A stretch of 9,348 nucleotides of DNA from Bacteroidetes bacterium UBA1860. Its GTDB lineage: Bacteria; Bacteroidota; Rhodothermia; Balneolales; Balneolaceae. The notes beneath the pieces are model-generated. The model was not told the origin of the DNA, made no database searches, and saw only the letters and a list, made by a program, of their open reading frames with translations. Both the position numbers and the translations under genes were made by a program. This document shows, one piece after another, positions 1-5,441 of this stretch. How positions within the stretch are numbered: position 1 is the first letter of the stretch; every line of letters begins with the position of its first letter. The stretch spans positions 1 to 9,348 of the forward strand of contig DDIC01000062.1 in the NCBI GenBank assembly GCA_002338335.1, read 5' to 3'.

Positions 1-163
1 CACCCTCTTCATGCGAAAAAAACTTAGCGCCAGCCTCTACCGACTCAAATGAAAAGGTGGAGGTTTGGTAAATAGGAGCCACATGTGATCGATATGGGTC
101 GCTTTCTGTGTGATCCACATGGGTGCATCGTGTTCGGATATCTTGGGATTTTTGCTTGCTCAT
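1..163 (-). CDS. Cys/Met-metabolism (trans-sulfuration family) PLP enzyme, N-terminal part; continues past left edge
   Basis: An open frame begins with ATG at 163-161 and reads 54 codons to the window edge. No start codon was found just upstream in frame. The residues 'HVAPIYQTSTFSFESVEAGA' (27-46) followed by 'KFFSHEEG' (47-54) match the N-terminal arm of the Cys/Met metabolism PLP-dependent family (cystathionine gamma-synthase, cystathionine gamma-lyase, methionine gamma-lyase, O-acetylhomoserine sulfhydrylase). In that family, PPIYQTSTF leads into the substrate/PLP arm and the EEGYIYSR segment. The catalytic lysine domain lies outside the window, so the exact reaction cannot be assigned; the E-E-G wording leans towards the gamma-lyase/gamma-synthase branch. 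It lies 116 nt downstream of trmB on the same strand and could be its operon partner or have its own promoter. The family call is firm; the specific enzyme is open. Confidence 0.85.
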   Translation of the reverse strand, partial: MSKQKSQDIRTRCTHVDHTESDPYRSHVAPIYQTSTFSFESVEAGAKFFSHEEG

Positions 164-279
164 ATGTTTGTGGTCGCTTGTTGGGTTTATCTGCCGGGGG
201 GGGTGCTTGCTTGCGTTATTGCGTGGTTATATTTTTTTACGCGTTATAATACATTTTCAACATGTGATTATTCACCGCA
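164..279 (-). other. Intergenic leader upstream of the trans-sulfuration gene, with a C8 homopolymer
   Basis: These 116 nt separate trmB from the PLP-enzyme start. The upstream half (about 220-265) is very AT-rich and could hold a promoter, but I could not find a well-spaced -35/-10 pair. A run of eight C (minus strand; G8 on plus at 196-203) sits about 32 nt before the ATG. No convincing trmB terminator is visible. Confidence 0.5.
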
Positions 280-1047
280 TTATTTCAGAGGAATGTGGTG
301 TGCCAACGCCAAACGCGTCGGCCTCAGGCCAATGTAGCAAATCGTTCGACCACTGGCGATGTGCTTTTTTTCATAATACGTTTGAACGGTGAGTAATTCC
401 GGGGGAATTCCTCGCCTTGAACATTCTTCGGGGATCATGCCAGCACTGCCTACATCCCCATCATCGCCCACAACCCCATTATTGCCTGCATAAATATCAG
501 GCTCAACCCACGCACATTCAGCCAGCCCCTCTCCTATTTGCTCGCGCGTGTAGTCTGCAAGTTCTGGCGAATCGGTTTTGACATGCACGATCCCATTTGG
601 CCGCAAAATCCGTCGATATTCAGCCAAAAAGCGGGGAGATGTGAGCCTTTTGGACTCTTTGCCTTGCTTCAAGTAGGGATCCGAAAACGGAATCCAAATC
701 TCATCCACAGATGCCTCAGGGATGTATAATTCCAAGTGATCGATGTAAACACGCAAAAAATGGAGATTGGTCAGCCCCAAGTCCAACGCCTCTTTAGCAC
801 CCCGCCACAACCGCTCCCCTTTAATATCAATGCCTATGAATTGTCTTTCCGGATAGCGCTGAGCAAGGGCTAATGCATATTCACCCTTTCCGCAGGCAAG
901 TTCTAGGGTCAAGTCAAGCGACTCTACACCAAATGTTTGCAGCCAAAACGCCTCATCTAAGCCCTTCCACATTCCAAGCTCTGACACTTCTGTCACATTG
1001 GGCAACACCTCGACCTCGGCATATCGACCTAATTTATTTTTGGCCAT
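280..1047 (-). CDS. trmB: tRNA (guanine-N7-)-methyltransferase TrmB
   Basis: TrmB transfers a methyl group from S-adenosylmethionine to N7 of guanine 46 in the tRNA variable loop, in the cytosol. The 255-residue product has the SAM-binding motif I 'LELACGKGEYALALA' at 48-62, motif II 'FIGIDIKGERLWRGA' at 70-84, the family-specific 'WIPFSDPYLKQGKESKRLTS' at 118-137 (the W-x-F-x-DPW..KRL signature, with Tyr for Trp), and 'HVKTDS' at 155-160. The C-terminal 'TYYEKKHIASGRTICYIGL' (223-241) corresponds to the usual T.YE....G signature. The ATG at 1047 gives the typical Bacteroidota start MAKNKL; a short AGG lies 4 nt upstream. It begins 65 nt after pdxH on the same strand. An oddity is a Gly-X-Y repeat at residues 188-205, where relatives have a plain loop. 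Function is nearly certain. Confidence 0.95.
   Translation of the reverse strand: MAKNKLGRYAEVEVLPNVTEVSELGMWKGLDEAFWLQTFGVESLDLTLELACGKGEYALALAQRYPERQFIGIDIKGERLWRGAKEALDLGLTNLHFLRVYIDHLELYIPEASVDEIWIPFSDPYLKQGKESKRLTSPRFLAEYRRILRPNGIVHVKTDSPELADYTREQIGEGLAECAWVEPDIYAGNNGVVGDDGDVGSAGMIPEECSRRGIPPELLTVQTYYEKKHIASGRTICYIGLRPTRLALAHHIPLK
433..486 (-). repeat. Six Gly-X-Y triplets inside TrmB (9-nt unit)
   Basis: Residues 188-205 of TrmB read as six consecutive glycine-led triplets: GNN, GVV, GDD, GDV, GSA, GMI. At DNA level this is a run of degenerate 9-nt units of the kind GGN-NNN-NNN. The stretch lies between the SAM fold and the C-terminal T.YE motif, in a surface loop region of the family, and both flanking conserved motifs stay intact and in frame. 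Confidence 0.75.
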
Positions 1048-1112
1048 AACCTGTCATTCTCGCTACTAATTGGGCACATCCAATCGTTTGTGTACGTAAA
1101 CCCATCAAAAAA

Positions 1113-1811
1113 CTACGGGGCAAGACGCTTTCGAGTCCACGCTATCTGAGCACCTTGACCAGCCGGCACATCATCCTGACCCGCTACCTGATCATCTTGA
1201 CCAGCAGCCTGACCTGCCCAATACCGAAAGCGGTCGTGCATTCGCCCCCCTCGACCTTGCCAGAATTCTATTTCATCGATGGTTAGAATATACCCACCCC
1301 AGTTAGGTGGCATGGGAATCTCATCGCCTGGAAAACGCTCTTCTGCTGCTGTAAATAATGCGTCCAATGCCTCACGGTCTGCAACCTCTTCGCTTTGAGG
1401 TGAGGCCCATGCTCCAAGCCGACTCGCGCGAGGACGACTCCTAAAATAGGCCTCGGATGTCTCACGGTCTTGTCTGCGAATCCCCCCTCGAACCCGGACC
1501 TGACGCTCCAACGCCCCCCACCAAAACGTGGCCGAAGCATAGGGATGGGCATCTAACTGTTGCCCCTTTTGACCATCAAAATTGGTATAAAACACAATTT
1601 CACGACCAGAAAGACCTTTTAATAATACAATTCGAACATCGGGATGGCCATTAGAATCAACGGTCGCTAAGGCCATCGCATTAGGCTCGATAACTTCTGC
1701 TTCGAGCGCCTCTTTTAACCACAGTTCAAAAAATGGAATGGGATTCTCGGGCATCGCCTCATCATCGAGACCGCCCTTTGTGTAGTGCTCGCGCAGTTCT
1801 TGTAAGTTCAT
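1113..1811 (-). CDS. pdxH: Pyridoxine/pyridoxamine 5'-phosphate oxidase
   Basis: PdxH is an FMN-dependent oxidase that converts pyridoxine- or pyridoxamine-5'-phosphate to PLP. Starting at ATG 1811 it has 232 residues, against 218 in E. coli. Visible motifs: 'RIVLLKG' (60-66) and 'YTNFDGQKGQQL' (75-86) for FMN/substrate binding, 'YFRSRPRASRLGAWAS' (122-137) with Tyr122, Arg126 and Ser130 as expected phosphate ligands, 'PPNWGGY' (168-174), 'FWQGRGGRMHDRFRY' (183-197) with the Arg190/His192 pair, and the terminal RLAP. A longer frame from a TTG at 1871 would only translate the leader hairpin, so I use the internal ATG. Between FRY and the final strand the protein has an extra block of about 25 residues built from a heptapeptide repeat. 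No Shine-Dalgarno is visible; a T-rich tract precedes the ATG. It is flanked by a PLP aminotransferase upstream and trmB downstream. Confidence 0.97.
   Translation of the reverse strand: MNLQELREHYTKGGLDDEAMPENPIPFFELWLKEALEAEVIEPNAMALATVDSNGHPDVRIVLLKGLSGREIVFYTNFDGQKGQQLDAHPYASATFWWGALERQVRVRGGIRRQDRETSEAYFRSRPRASRLGAWASPQSEEVADREALDALFTAAEERFPGDEIPMPPNWGGYILTIDEIEFWQGRGGRMHDRFRYWAGQAAGQDDQVAGQDDVPAGQGAQIAWTRKRLAP
1143..1205 (-). repeat. Three 21-nt tandem units coding for a heptapeptide repeat in PdxH
   Basis: Three consecutive 21-nt units encode AGQDDQV, AGQDDVP and AGQGAQI (PdxH residues 203-223), preceded by a partial AGQ copy. Each unit begins GC(T/G)GGTCA(A/G)G. The units have diverged at several sites, so this is not a fresh slippage product. 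They lie in the turn before the last beta strand, just ahead of the conserved RLAP end. Confidence 0.9.
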
Positions 1812-1817
1812 GTCTAC

Positions 1818-1881
1818 AAAATAAAAAAACCCGGTATCGCTATGAAGGATGGGAACCAGAAACCTTAGCAAAATGCCGGGT
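1818..1881 (-). terminator. Terminator-like hairpin with T-tract directly before pdxH
   Basis: On the minus strand ACCCGG (1881-1876) pairs perfectly with CCGGGT (1834-1829), followed at once by TTTTTTATTTT. Inside, GCTA pairs with TAGC, and AGG with a CC-T segment, giving a long, nearly continuous stem with small bulges. The T-tract ends 6 nt before the pdxH ATG. It can be the terminator of the aminotransferase gene (stop at 1959, about 80 nt upstream) or an attenuator in the pdxH leader; sequence alone does not decide. Confidence 0.65.
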
Positions 1882-1958
1882 CACTCACACTGGTATCATA
1901 ACGTCTATCTTTGCAAAGTTATTGCAGACAAAAAAATTTAAAATTCCCAAACCTTACC

Positions 1959-3146
1959 TCACCCCTGCGCCACTGCCCCAAGCAGCACTTCATACGCCTC
2001 TTTCAAACGATCAAGCTCGATGATCAACGGCGGTGCAATCCGAATCAAAGAATTGGAGTGCAAGGTCCAACCAAGGACCACGCCAGCCTCAAAACAGCGT
2101 TCAACCACACGCTGCGTCAGTTCACCAGACTCAAGCTGGAGCCCCATCATTGCGCCACGGCCACGCAATTCAACTATTCCATCACCCTTCAACATCGACT
2201 CACTCAAAGCCCAGATCTCAGCAACTTTCTCCTCCACATCCATCGCTAGCAATTCTTTCAAGGTTACATGAGCCGCTGCAGCACTCAAAGGATGCCCGCC
2301 AAACGTTGTCACATGGTTCAGCGGAGGGTCTTGGCGAAATGCCTGAAACAATTCATCGCTTGAAAGAATCGCTCCCATAGGCATCCCGCCTGACATCGCT
2401 TTGGCCGCGGTCAGAATATCAGGCTGCACCCCAAGCCCCTGAAACGCAAACAAGCTGCCAGTCCTATAAAATCCCGTCTGAATCTCATCAAAAATCACCA
2501 AAGCACCCATCTCCGTGGCCCGAGCACGCAACGCCTCCAACCATTCCTTGCGAGCGGCAACGACACCCCCTTCCCCTTGAATCGGCTCCAATATCACCCC
2601 CGCAACATCCCGATCGATCAATTCCAGTGCGGCATGATCATTATAATCGCCAAATCGCACCCCAGGCAGCAAAGGCAAAAATGGATCTCGGTAGACATCG
2701 CGTCCTGTCACGCTCAACGATCCGTGCGTATCTCCATGATAGGAGTTCCGAAACGCCACAAACTCCTGACGCCCAGTGGCTTTTTTGGCAAGCTTCATCG
2801 CCCCTTCATTAGCTTCTGTGCCGCTATTCACGAGATAAATACGTTGCAGCTCAGCGGGTAGCTGTGACGCCAACAAGCTCACAAAATCGACTTGAGGCCG
2901 TTGAATAAACTCCCCATACACCATCACATGAAGATGCCGATCGAGTTGCGTCCGTATCGCCTCCACTACTGCAGGATGACGATGCCCGAGACTACTCACA
3001 GCAATCCCTGAAATCAGGTCTAAATAACGCTTGCCATCCGTCGTCACGATTTCACACCCCTCAGCGTAGTCCACCTCAAGCCCCATCGGTTCATCCGAGG
3101 TTAGGGCAAGATGACGGTAAAAGAGTTCTTTCATGGGATGCTTCAT
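1959..3146 (-). CDS. Class III PLP-dependent aminotransferase (acetylornithine/aspartate aminotransferase family)
   Basis: This is a fold-type I, class III (omega) aminotransferase of 395 residues, the length expected for the family. Visible elements: 'YLDLISGIAVSSLGHRHP' (41-58), the phosphate-binding 'NSGTEANEGAMKLAKK' (107-122), 'SYHGDTHGSLSVTG' (135-148), the 'FDEIQTGFYRTG' segment (219-230) whose Asp220 should contact the PLP ring nitrogen, and 'TAAKAMSGGMPMGA' (246-259) with Lys249 as the Schiff-base lysine. The sequence resembles a Bacteroidota subgroup usually annotated only as an aspartate aminotransferase family protein; the true amino donor is unknown, so I give no argD symbol. ATG 3146 is preferred, although an ATG four codons further in is possible. 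A six-codon ORF overlaps the start, and a TTGACA-N15-TATCTT promoter candidate lies about 95 nt upstream. pdxH, which makes its cofactor, is next downstream. Confidence 0.93.
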   Translation of the reverse strand: MKHPMKELFYRHLALTSDEPMGLEVDYAEGCEIVTTDGKRYLDLISGIAVSSLGHRHPAVVEAIRTQLDRHLHVMVYGEFIQRPQVDFVSLLASQLPAELQRIYLVNSGTEANEGAMKLAKKATGRQEFVAFRNSYHGDTHGSLSVTGRDVYRDPFLPLLPGVRFGDYNDHAALELIDRDVAGVILEPIQGEGGVVAARKEWLEALRARATEMGALVIFDEIQTGFYRTGSLFAFQGLGVQPDILTAAKAMSGGMPMGAILSSDELFQAFRQDPPLNHVTTFGGHPLSAAAAHVTLKELLAMDVEEKVAEIWALSESMLKGDGIVELRGRGAMMGLQLESGELTQRVVERCFEAGVVLGWTLHSNSLIRIAPPLIIELDRLKEAYEVLLGAVAQG

Positions 3147-3166
3147 GGCATAGGGTGTTTCATGGC
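3133..3166 (-). repeat. 17-nt tandem duplication over the aminotransferase start codon
   Basis: GCCATGAAACACCCTAT (3166-3150) is followed directly by a second copy, GCCATGAAGCATCCCAT (3149-3133), identical at 14 of 17 positions. The second copy contains the annotated start codon. Because 17 is not a multiple of three, the two copies are read in different frames, yet both read M-K-H-P-M. Confidence 0.8.
3143..3163 (-). CDS. Possible six-codon leader peptide (MKHPMP) overlapping the aminotransferase start
   Basis: ATG at 3163 opens a six-codon frame that ends in TGA at 3145-3143. The stop overlaps the aminotransferase ATG in the ATGA arrangement typical of translational coupling. The peptide arises from the first copy of the 17-nt duplication. 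Whether it is translated cannot be told from sequence; it may be a by-product of the duplication. Confidence 0.3.
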   Translation of the reverse strand: MKHPMP

Positions 3167-3415
3167 TCGATTATGGGCTACTGAATGGCTTGAAAAAAAG
3201 TCAATTCATGGTTTAGCGTGTTGGACTTTCTTCTCTAAAAGATAATGATCCTCATCCATTGTCAACCGATGCCATTCCTTGTAAATTCCTTATGCAGGCA
3301 CAACGTCCTTTCGGGAATATTGCGAGGTCCTTGTTAGGGTACTAACCCAGCGTGCGCAATCCATGATGCTGTCATTGCACGGCCAATTTACTGAGCTAGA
3401 TTAAATTCATTCATT
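3147..3415. other. Divergent intergenic region between the aminotransferase and the thrC unit
   Basis: These 269 bases hold the outward promoters of two divergent transcription units. On the minus strand TTGACA (3265-3260) and TATCTT (3244-3239) are 15 nt apart. GATAATGATCCTCATCCAT (3241-3259), with a perfect Fur-box left half, lies over that spacer and -10. On the plus side there is a small hairpin, GTTAG-GGTA-CTAAC (3333-3346), and an inverted repeat GCAAT/ATTGC (3356-3360 and 3374-3378) next to the proposed -35. ATTCCTT is repeated 11 nt apart at 3274 and 3285. No gene or known riboswitch was recognised. Confidence 0.45.
3375..3402 (+). promoter_or_regulatory. Candidate promoter for the acidic ORF-thrC unit
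   Basis: TTGCAC (3375-3380), a 16-nt spacer, then TAGATT (3397-3402). Transcription would begin near 3409, only about 7 nt before the ATG at 3416, so the message would be almost leaderless. The short AT-rich approach with no Shine-Dalgarno is compatible with a Bacteroidota host. The match is moderate. Confidence 0.35.
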
Positions 3416-3667
3416 ATGTCGACAACAGATCCAGATGCACTAGACGCTTTCCATGAGGATATTCAGACGGTTGTTCAGGCGTTGAAAGACTCCTTTGAGG
3501 CCGATGCGGCTCAAGCCAAGGTTGACGACCATAACAATCTACTATACATCGAAATCGAGGGACTGCAAGACTATACTGACGAAGAGATTGAGGAGATTGC
3601 AGGTCCGGTTCTAGAGGAGCTCGATCTTGACTTCGAGGAAATCCTGTTAGTCCATTTGAGCGCATGA
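3416..3667 (+). CDS. Small, very acidic protein of unknown function, coupled to thrC
   Basis: This 83-residue product is not one I recognise. About 24 residues are Asp or Glu, with only two Lys and no Arg, so its isoelectric point must be very low. There is no signal peptide or membrane segment. The N-terminal half (residues 8-35) looks helical. The second half, 'LLYIEIEGL' (42-50), then an acidic helix rich in EE pairs, then 'EEILLVHL' (74-81), suggests a beta-alpha-beta unit. Its TGA overlaps the thrC ATG (ATGA), so the two are probably co-transcribed and translationally coupled. An antisense frame covers almost the same span, but its product is Arg- and Pro-rich with no family character. 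The tight coupling suggests a job linked to threonine synthase, which is inference only. Confidence 0.72.
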   Translation: MSTTDPDALDAFHEDIQTVVQALKDSFEADAAQAKVDDHNNLLYIEIEGLQDYTDEEIEEIAGPVLEELDLDFEEILLVHLSA

Positions 3668-5385
3668 AGGTAGACGTTCATCCCACGACTCAATACACGC
3701 TGGAATGTGTCCTTTGCCAGAAGGAGAACGACGAGACCAAAACCTCGACGTACTGTACGTTTTGTGCAGACGTGTTAAGTGTTCGGTACCATAAGACGTC
3801 CCCTGCGATGCAGGTCCCACTCAAAGCGTATCAACCTGATCCGCTCAAGCACCACCTTTCGACGTTGACTCAGCTTCCACGCCTGAGTAAAACCTATGAT
3901 ATCGACCTATGGGCCAAGCTAGAATTTGAGCACCCAAGCGGATGTTTCAAGGACAGAGGAAGTGCGATTGAGGTACAGAAAGCGTTGGAGTTAGGACGCG
4001 ACGCGATCTGTCTCGCCTCTACCGGTAATATGGCCGCCTCGGTCGCGATGTATGCCAGTTATTATAACCTACCATGTTTTGTGTTTGTCCCTGAGCAAAC
4101 CAGTGAAGCCAAATTAGCCCAGGCAACCATCTATAATGCTACCATCTTGCGCGTGCAAGGTGATTTTGCCAAATGTGAAGAATTATGCAAAGAATTTGCC
4201 CTTAGTGGTAATGTATATCTTGCTGGTGATTATGTATTTAGAGAAGAAGGTCAGAAAGATTTTAGCTATGAACTTCTCGCACAAGGTGTCACAGATTTTG
4301 ACGCTATTGCCATCCCCGTAGGATGTGGAACCAACTTTGCGGCGATTTATAAAGGGTATGCCGAAATGAAAGCGGCTGGCCTTGTCGATCGCATTCCTCA
4401 ACTGTTAGCCATCCAACCAGAGGCAAGCTCCCCTGTTGTGGAGGGGATCTTTAAGCGTGAAAAAGTGGTCAAAGAGTTGGTGCAAACCATTGCCACTTCT
4501 GTGGCGGTGGCCAATCCTTTTGATTTCCACAAAGTCCTGCACGCAATTGACGAGACCGATGGTAAAGCCTACACCGTCACCGAGAATGACATCTTGGATT
4601 CACTTCGAGAAATGGCGGTCACCGAGGGGCACTTTACCGAACCAGCATGCGCGTTGCCGCTTGCTGCGATGAAGGACCATTCACATGAATGGCAGGGGAA
4701 AAAAGTCCTTCTTGTCCTTACCGGCTCGGGGCTTAAAGATACTCGCGTGGTTGCCAAACACTCGCTCACTCCTCCCGTTCTAGAACCGACGATTGAAGCG
4801 ATTCAAGAATATGTTGGTTCAGGCTTTGTCGAGATGCAAAAGCGTGCATGGGGCAAAGCGCGGTCTGTAGTGTTGGCTGATGTGGCTTTAAGTGATACTC
4901 GCGACAAGGTGTTTAATAGTTATGTCGAAGCGATTCAGCAACGGGGTAAAACGCTACAAAAGCATGAGATCGAAGCCTTGCAGTCCATTGTTCTTCAAGA
5001 AAAAGAGGGCGTCCCTTCCCATCTTGAGGTCTTAGATTACGCCGTCACCATGCGAAAAGAAGGGCTTGTGGAAGCCTCTGTTAAACTACGACTTCACGGA
5101 GTAGAAGTTGAAAGTGAGACTAAAGGTGTTGGCCCCGTAGATGCAGTTCTTGCCGCGATTCGAACCCATAGTGACACTCACTGCAAGATTCTGGTCAAAA
5201 ATCATGAGGTGGACATTCTTAGCCCGCAAACCGATTCTTTGGTAGTCGTAACCCTGACATTAGAGCATGAAGGACGGCAAATTCGACCCAAAGGAGCTTC
5301 ATCGGATACTCTTGAGGCGGTCATTCATGCTTTTGAGAAAGGGTACTCTGTGCTAGCAGAACAGCTGGCCGATCAGAAGCTATAA
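3664..5385 (+). CDS. thrC: Threonine synthase with C-terminal LeuA-type regulatory domain
   Basis: Threonine synthase converts O-phosphohomoserine to threonine with PLP. Residues 15-34 hold a CxxC-x12-CxxC zinc-ribbon-like motif (Cys15, 18, 31, 34). The fold-type II PLP domain covers roughly 50-370: 'HPSGCFKDRGS' (90-100) with Lys96 as the PLP lysine, 'ASTGNMAAS' (118-126), 'GDYVFREEGQKDFSYE' (188-203), 'IPVGCGTNF' (217-225), and 'LTGSGLKD' (352-359). 'NPFDFHKVLHAI' (284-295) favours threonine synthase over threonine dehydratase. Most archaeal/Bacillus-type enzymes end near residue 360-400, whereas this one has 573 residues. The extra part (about 410-565) resembles the linker and allosteric domain of 2-isopropylmalate synthase: 'VEASVKLRLHGVEVESETKG' (469-488), then 'VGPVDAVLAAI' (489-499). 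The gene overlaps the acidic ORF by 4 nt and converges on the NTF2-like gene. The synthase call is firm; the effector is unknown. Confidence 0.93.
   Translation: MKVDVHPTTQYTLECVLCQKENDETKTSTYCTFCADVLSVRYHKTSPAMQVPLKAYQPDPLKHHLSTLTQLPRLSKTYDIDLWAKLEFEHPSGCFKDRGSAIEVQKALELGRDAICLASTGNMAASVAMYASYYNLPCFVFVPEQTSEAKLAQATIYNATILRVQGDFAKCEELCKEFALSGNVYLAGDYVFREEGQKDFSYELLAQGVTDFDAIAIPVGCGTNFAAIYKGYAEMKAAGLVDRIPQLLAIQPEASSPVVEGIFKREKVVKELVQTIATSVAVANPFDFHKVLHAIDETDGKAYTVTENDILDSLREMAVTEGHFTEPACALPLAAMKDHSHEWQGKKVLLVLTGSGLKDTRVVAKHSLTPPVLEPTIEAIQEYVGSGFVEMQKRAWGKARSVVLADVALSDTRDKVFNSYVEAIQQRGKTLQKHEIEALQSIVLQEKEGVPSHLEVLDYAVTMRKEGLVEASVKLRLHGVEVESETKGVGPVDAVLAAIRTHSDTHCKILVKNHEVDILSPQTDSLVVVTLTLEHEGRQIRPKGASSDTLEAVIHAFEKGYSVLAEQLADQKL
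5020..5349 (+). other. LeuA dimer/allosteric-like domain within ThrC
   Basis: ThrC residues 453-562 follow the two-repeat pattern of the isopropylmalate synthase regulatory domain: a beta-strand-rich segment, the loop GVGPVDA (488-494) followed by helix VLAAI, then 'VDILSPQTDSLVVVTLTLEH' (516-535), and a second glycine loop and helix 'GASSDTLEAVIHAFEKG' (544-560). In LeuA these glycine loops bind leucine between two subunits. The preceding residues 410-440 (RDKVFNSYVEAI...LQKHEIEALQ) resemble the LeuA linker helix (F..FK.LAD.K..v.deDL.aL). Confidence 0.75.
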
Positions 5386-5416
5386 AATCAGTCATCCAAG
5401 CATCAGCCATCATGTC

Positions 5417-5441
5417 AGCGCAAGCATTACGCGCTCTTTCT
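5417..5441 (+). terminator. Weak hairpin between convergent thrC and NTF2-like genes
   Basis: AGCGC (5417-5421) and GCGCT (5431-5435) form a 5-bp GC-rich stem with a 9-nt loop, followed by CTTTCT. It lies 32 nt after the thrC stop, in the 54-nt convergent gap. The T-tract is poor, so termination here is plausible but not strong. Confidence 0.35.

Noticed and set aside
84..124. Imperfect 16-nt direct repeat (TGTGATCGATATGGGT and TGTGATCCACATGGGT) resembling CRP-type half sites
   Set aside because: It falls inside the coding part of the left-edge PLP enzyme, and neither copy has a matching inverted half.
110..392. Two overlapping plus-strand open frames with hydrophobic translations
   Set aside because: They lie antisense to the start of the trans-sulfuration-family enzyme (1-163, minus) and the end of trmB; their hydrophobic character comes from T-rich antisense and intergenic DNA.
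1812..1871. N-terminal extension of pdxH from a TTG codon
   Set aside because: It would translate the hairpin and T-tract; the internal ATG gives the normal family N-terminus.
1914..1921. TAACTTTG as a full Bacteroidota promoter for pdxH
   Set aside because: The -7 box matches TAnnTTTG, but the nearest TTTG boxes are 7 and 26 nt upstream, neither at normal spacing, so it is not listed as a feature.
3414..3665. Antisense open frame opposite the acidic ORF
   Set aside because: Arg/Pro/Ser-rich with no family character, while the plus frame has ATGA coupling to thrC.
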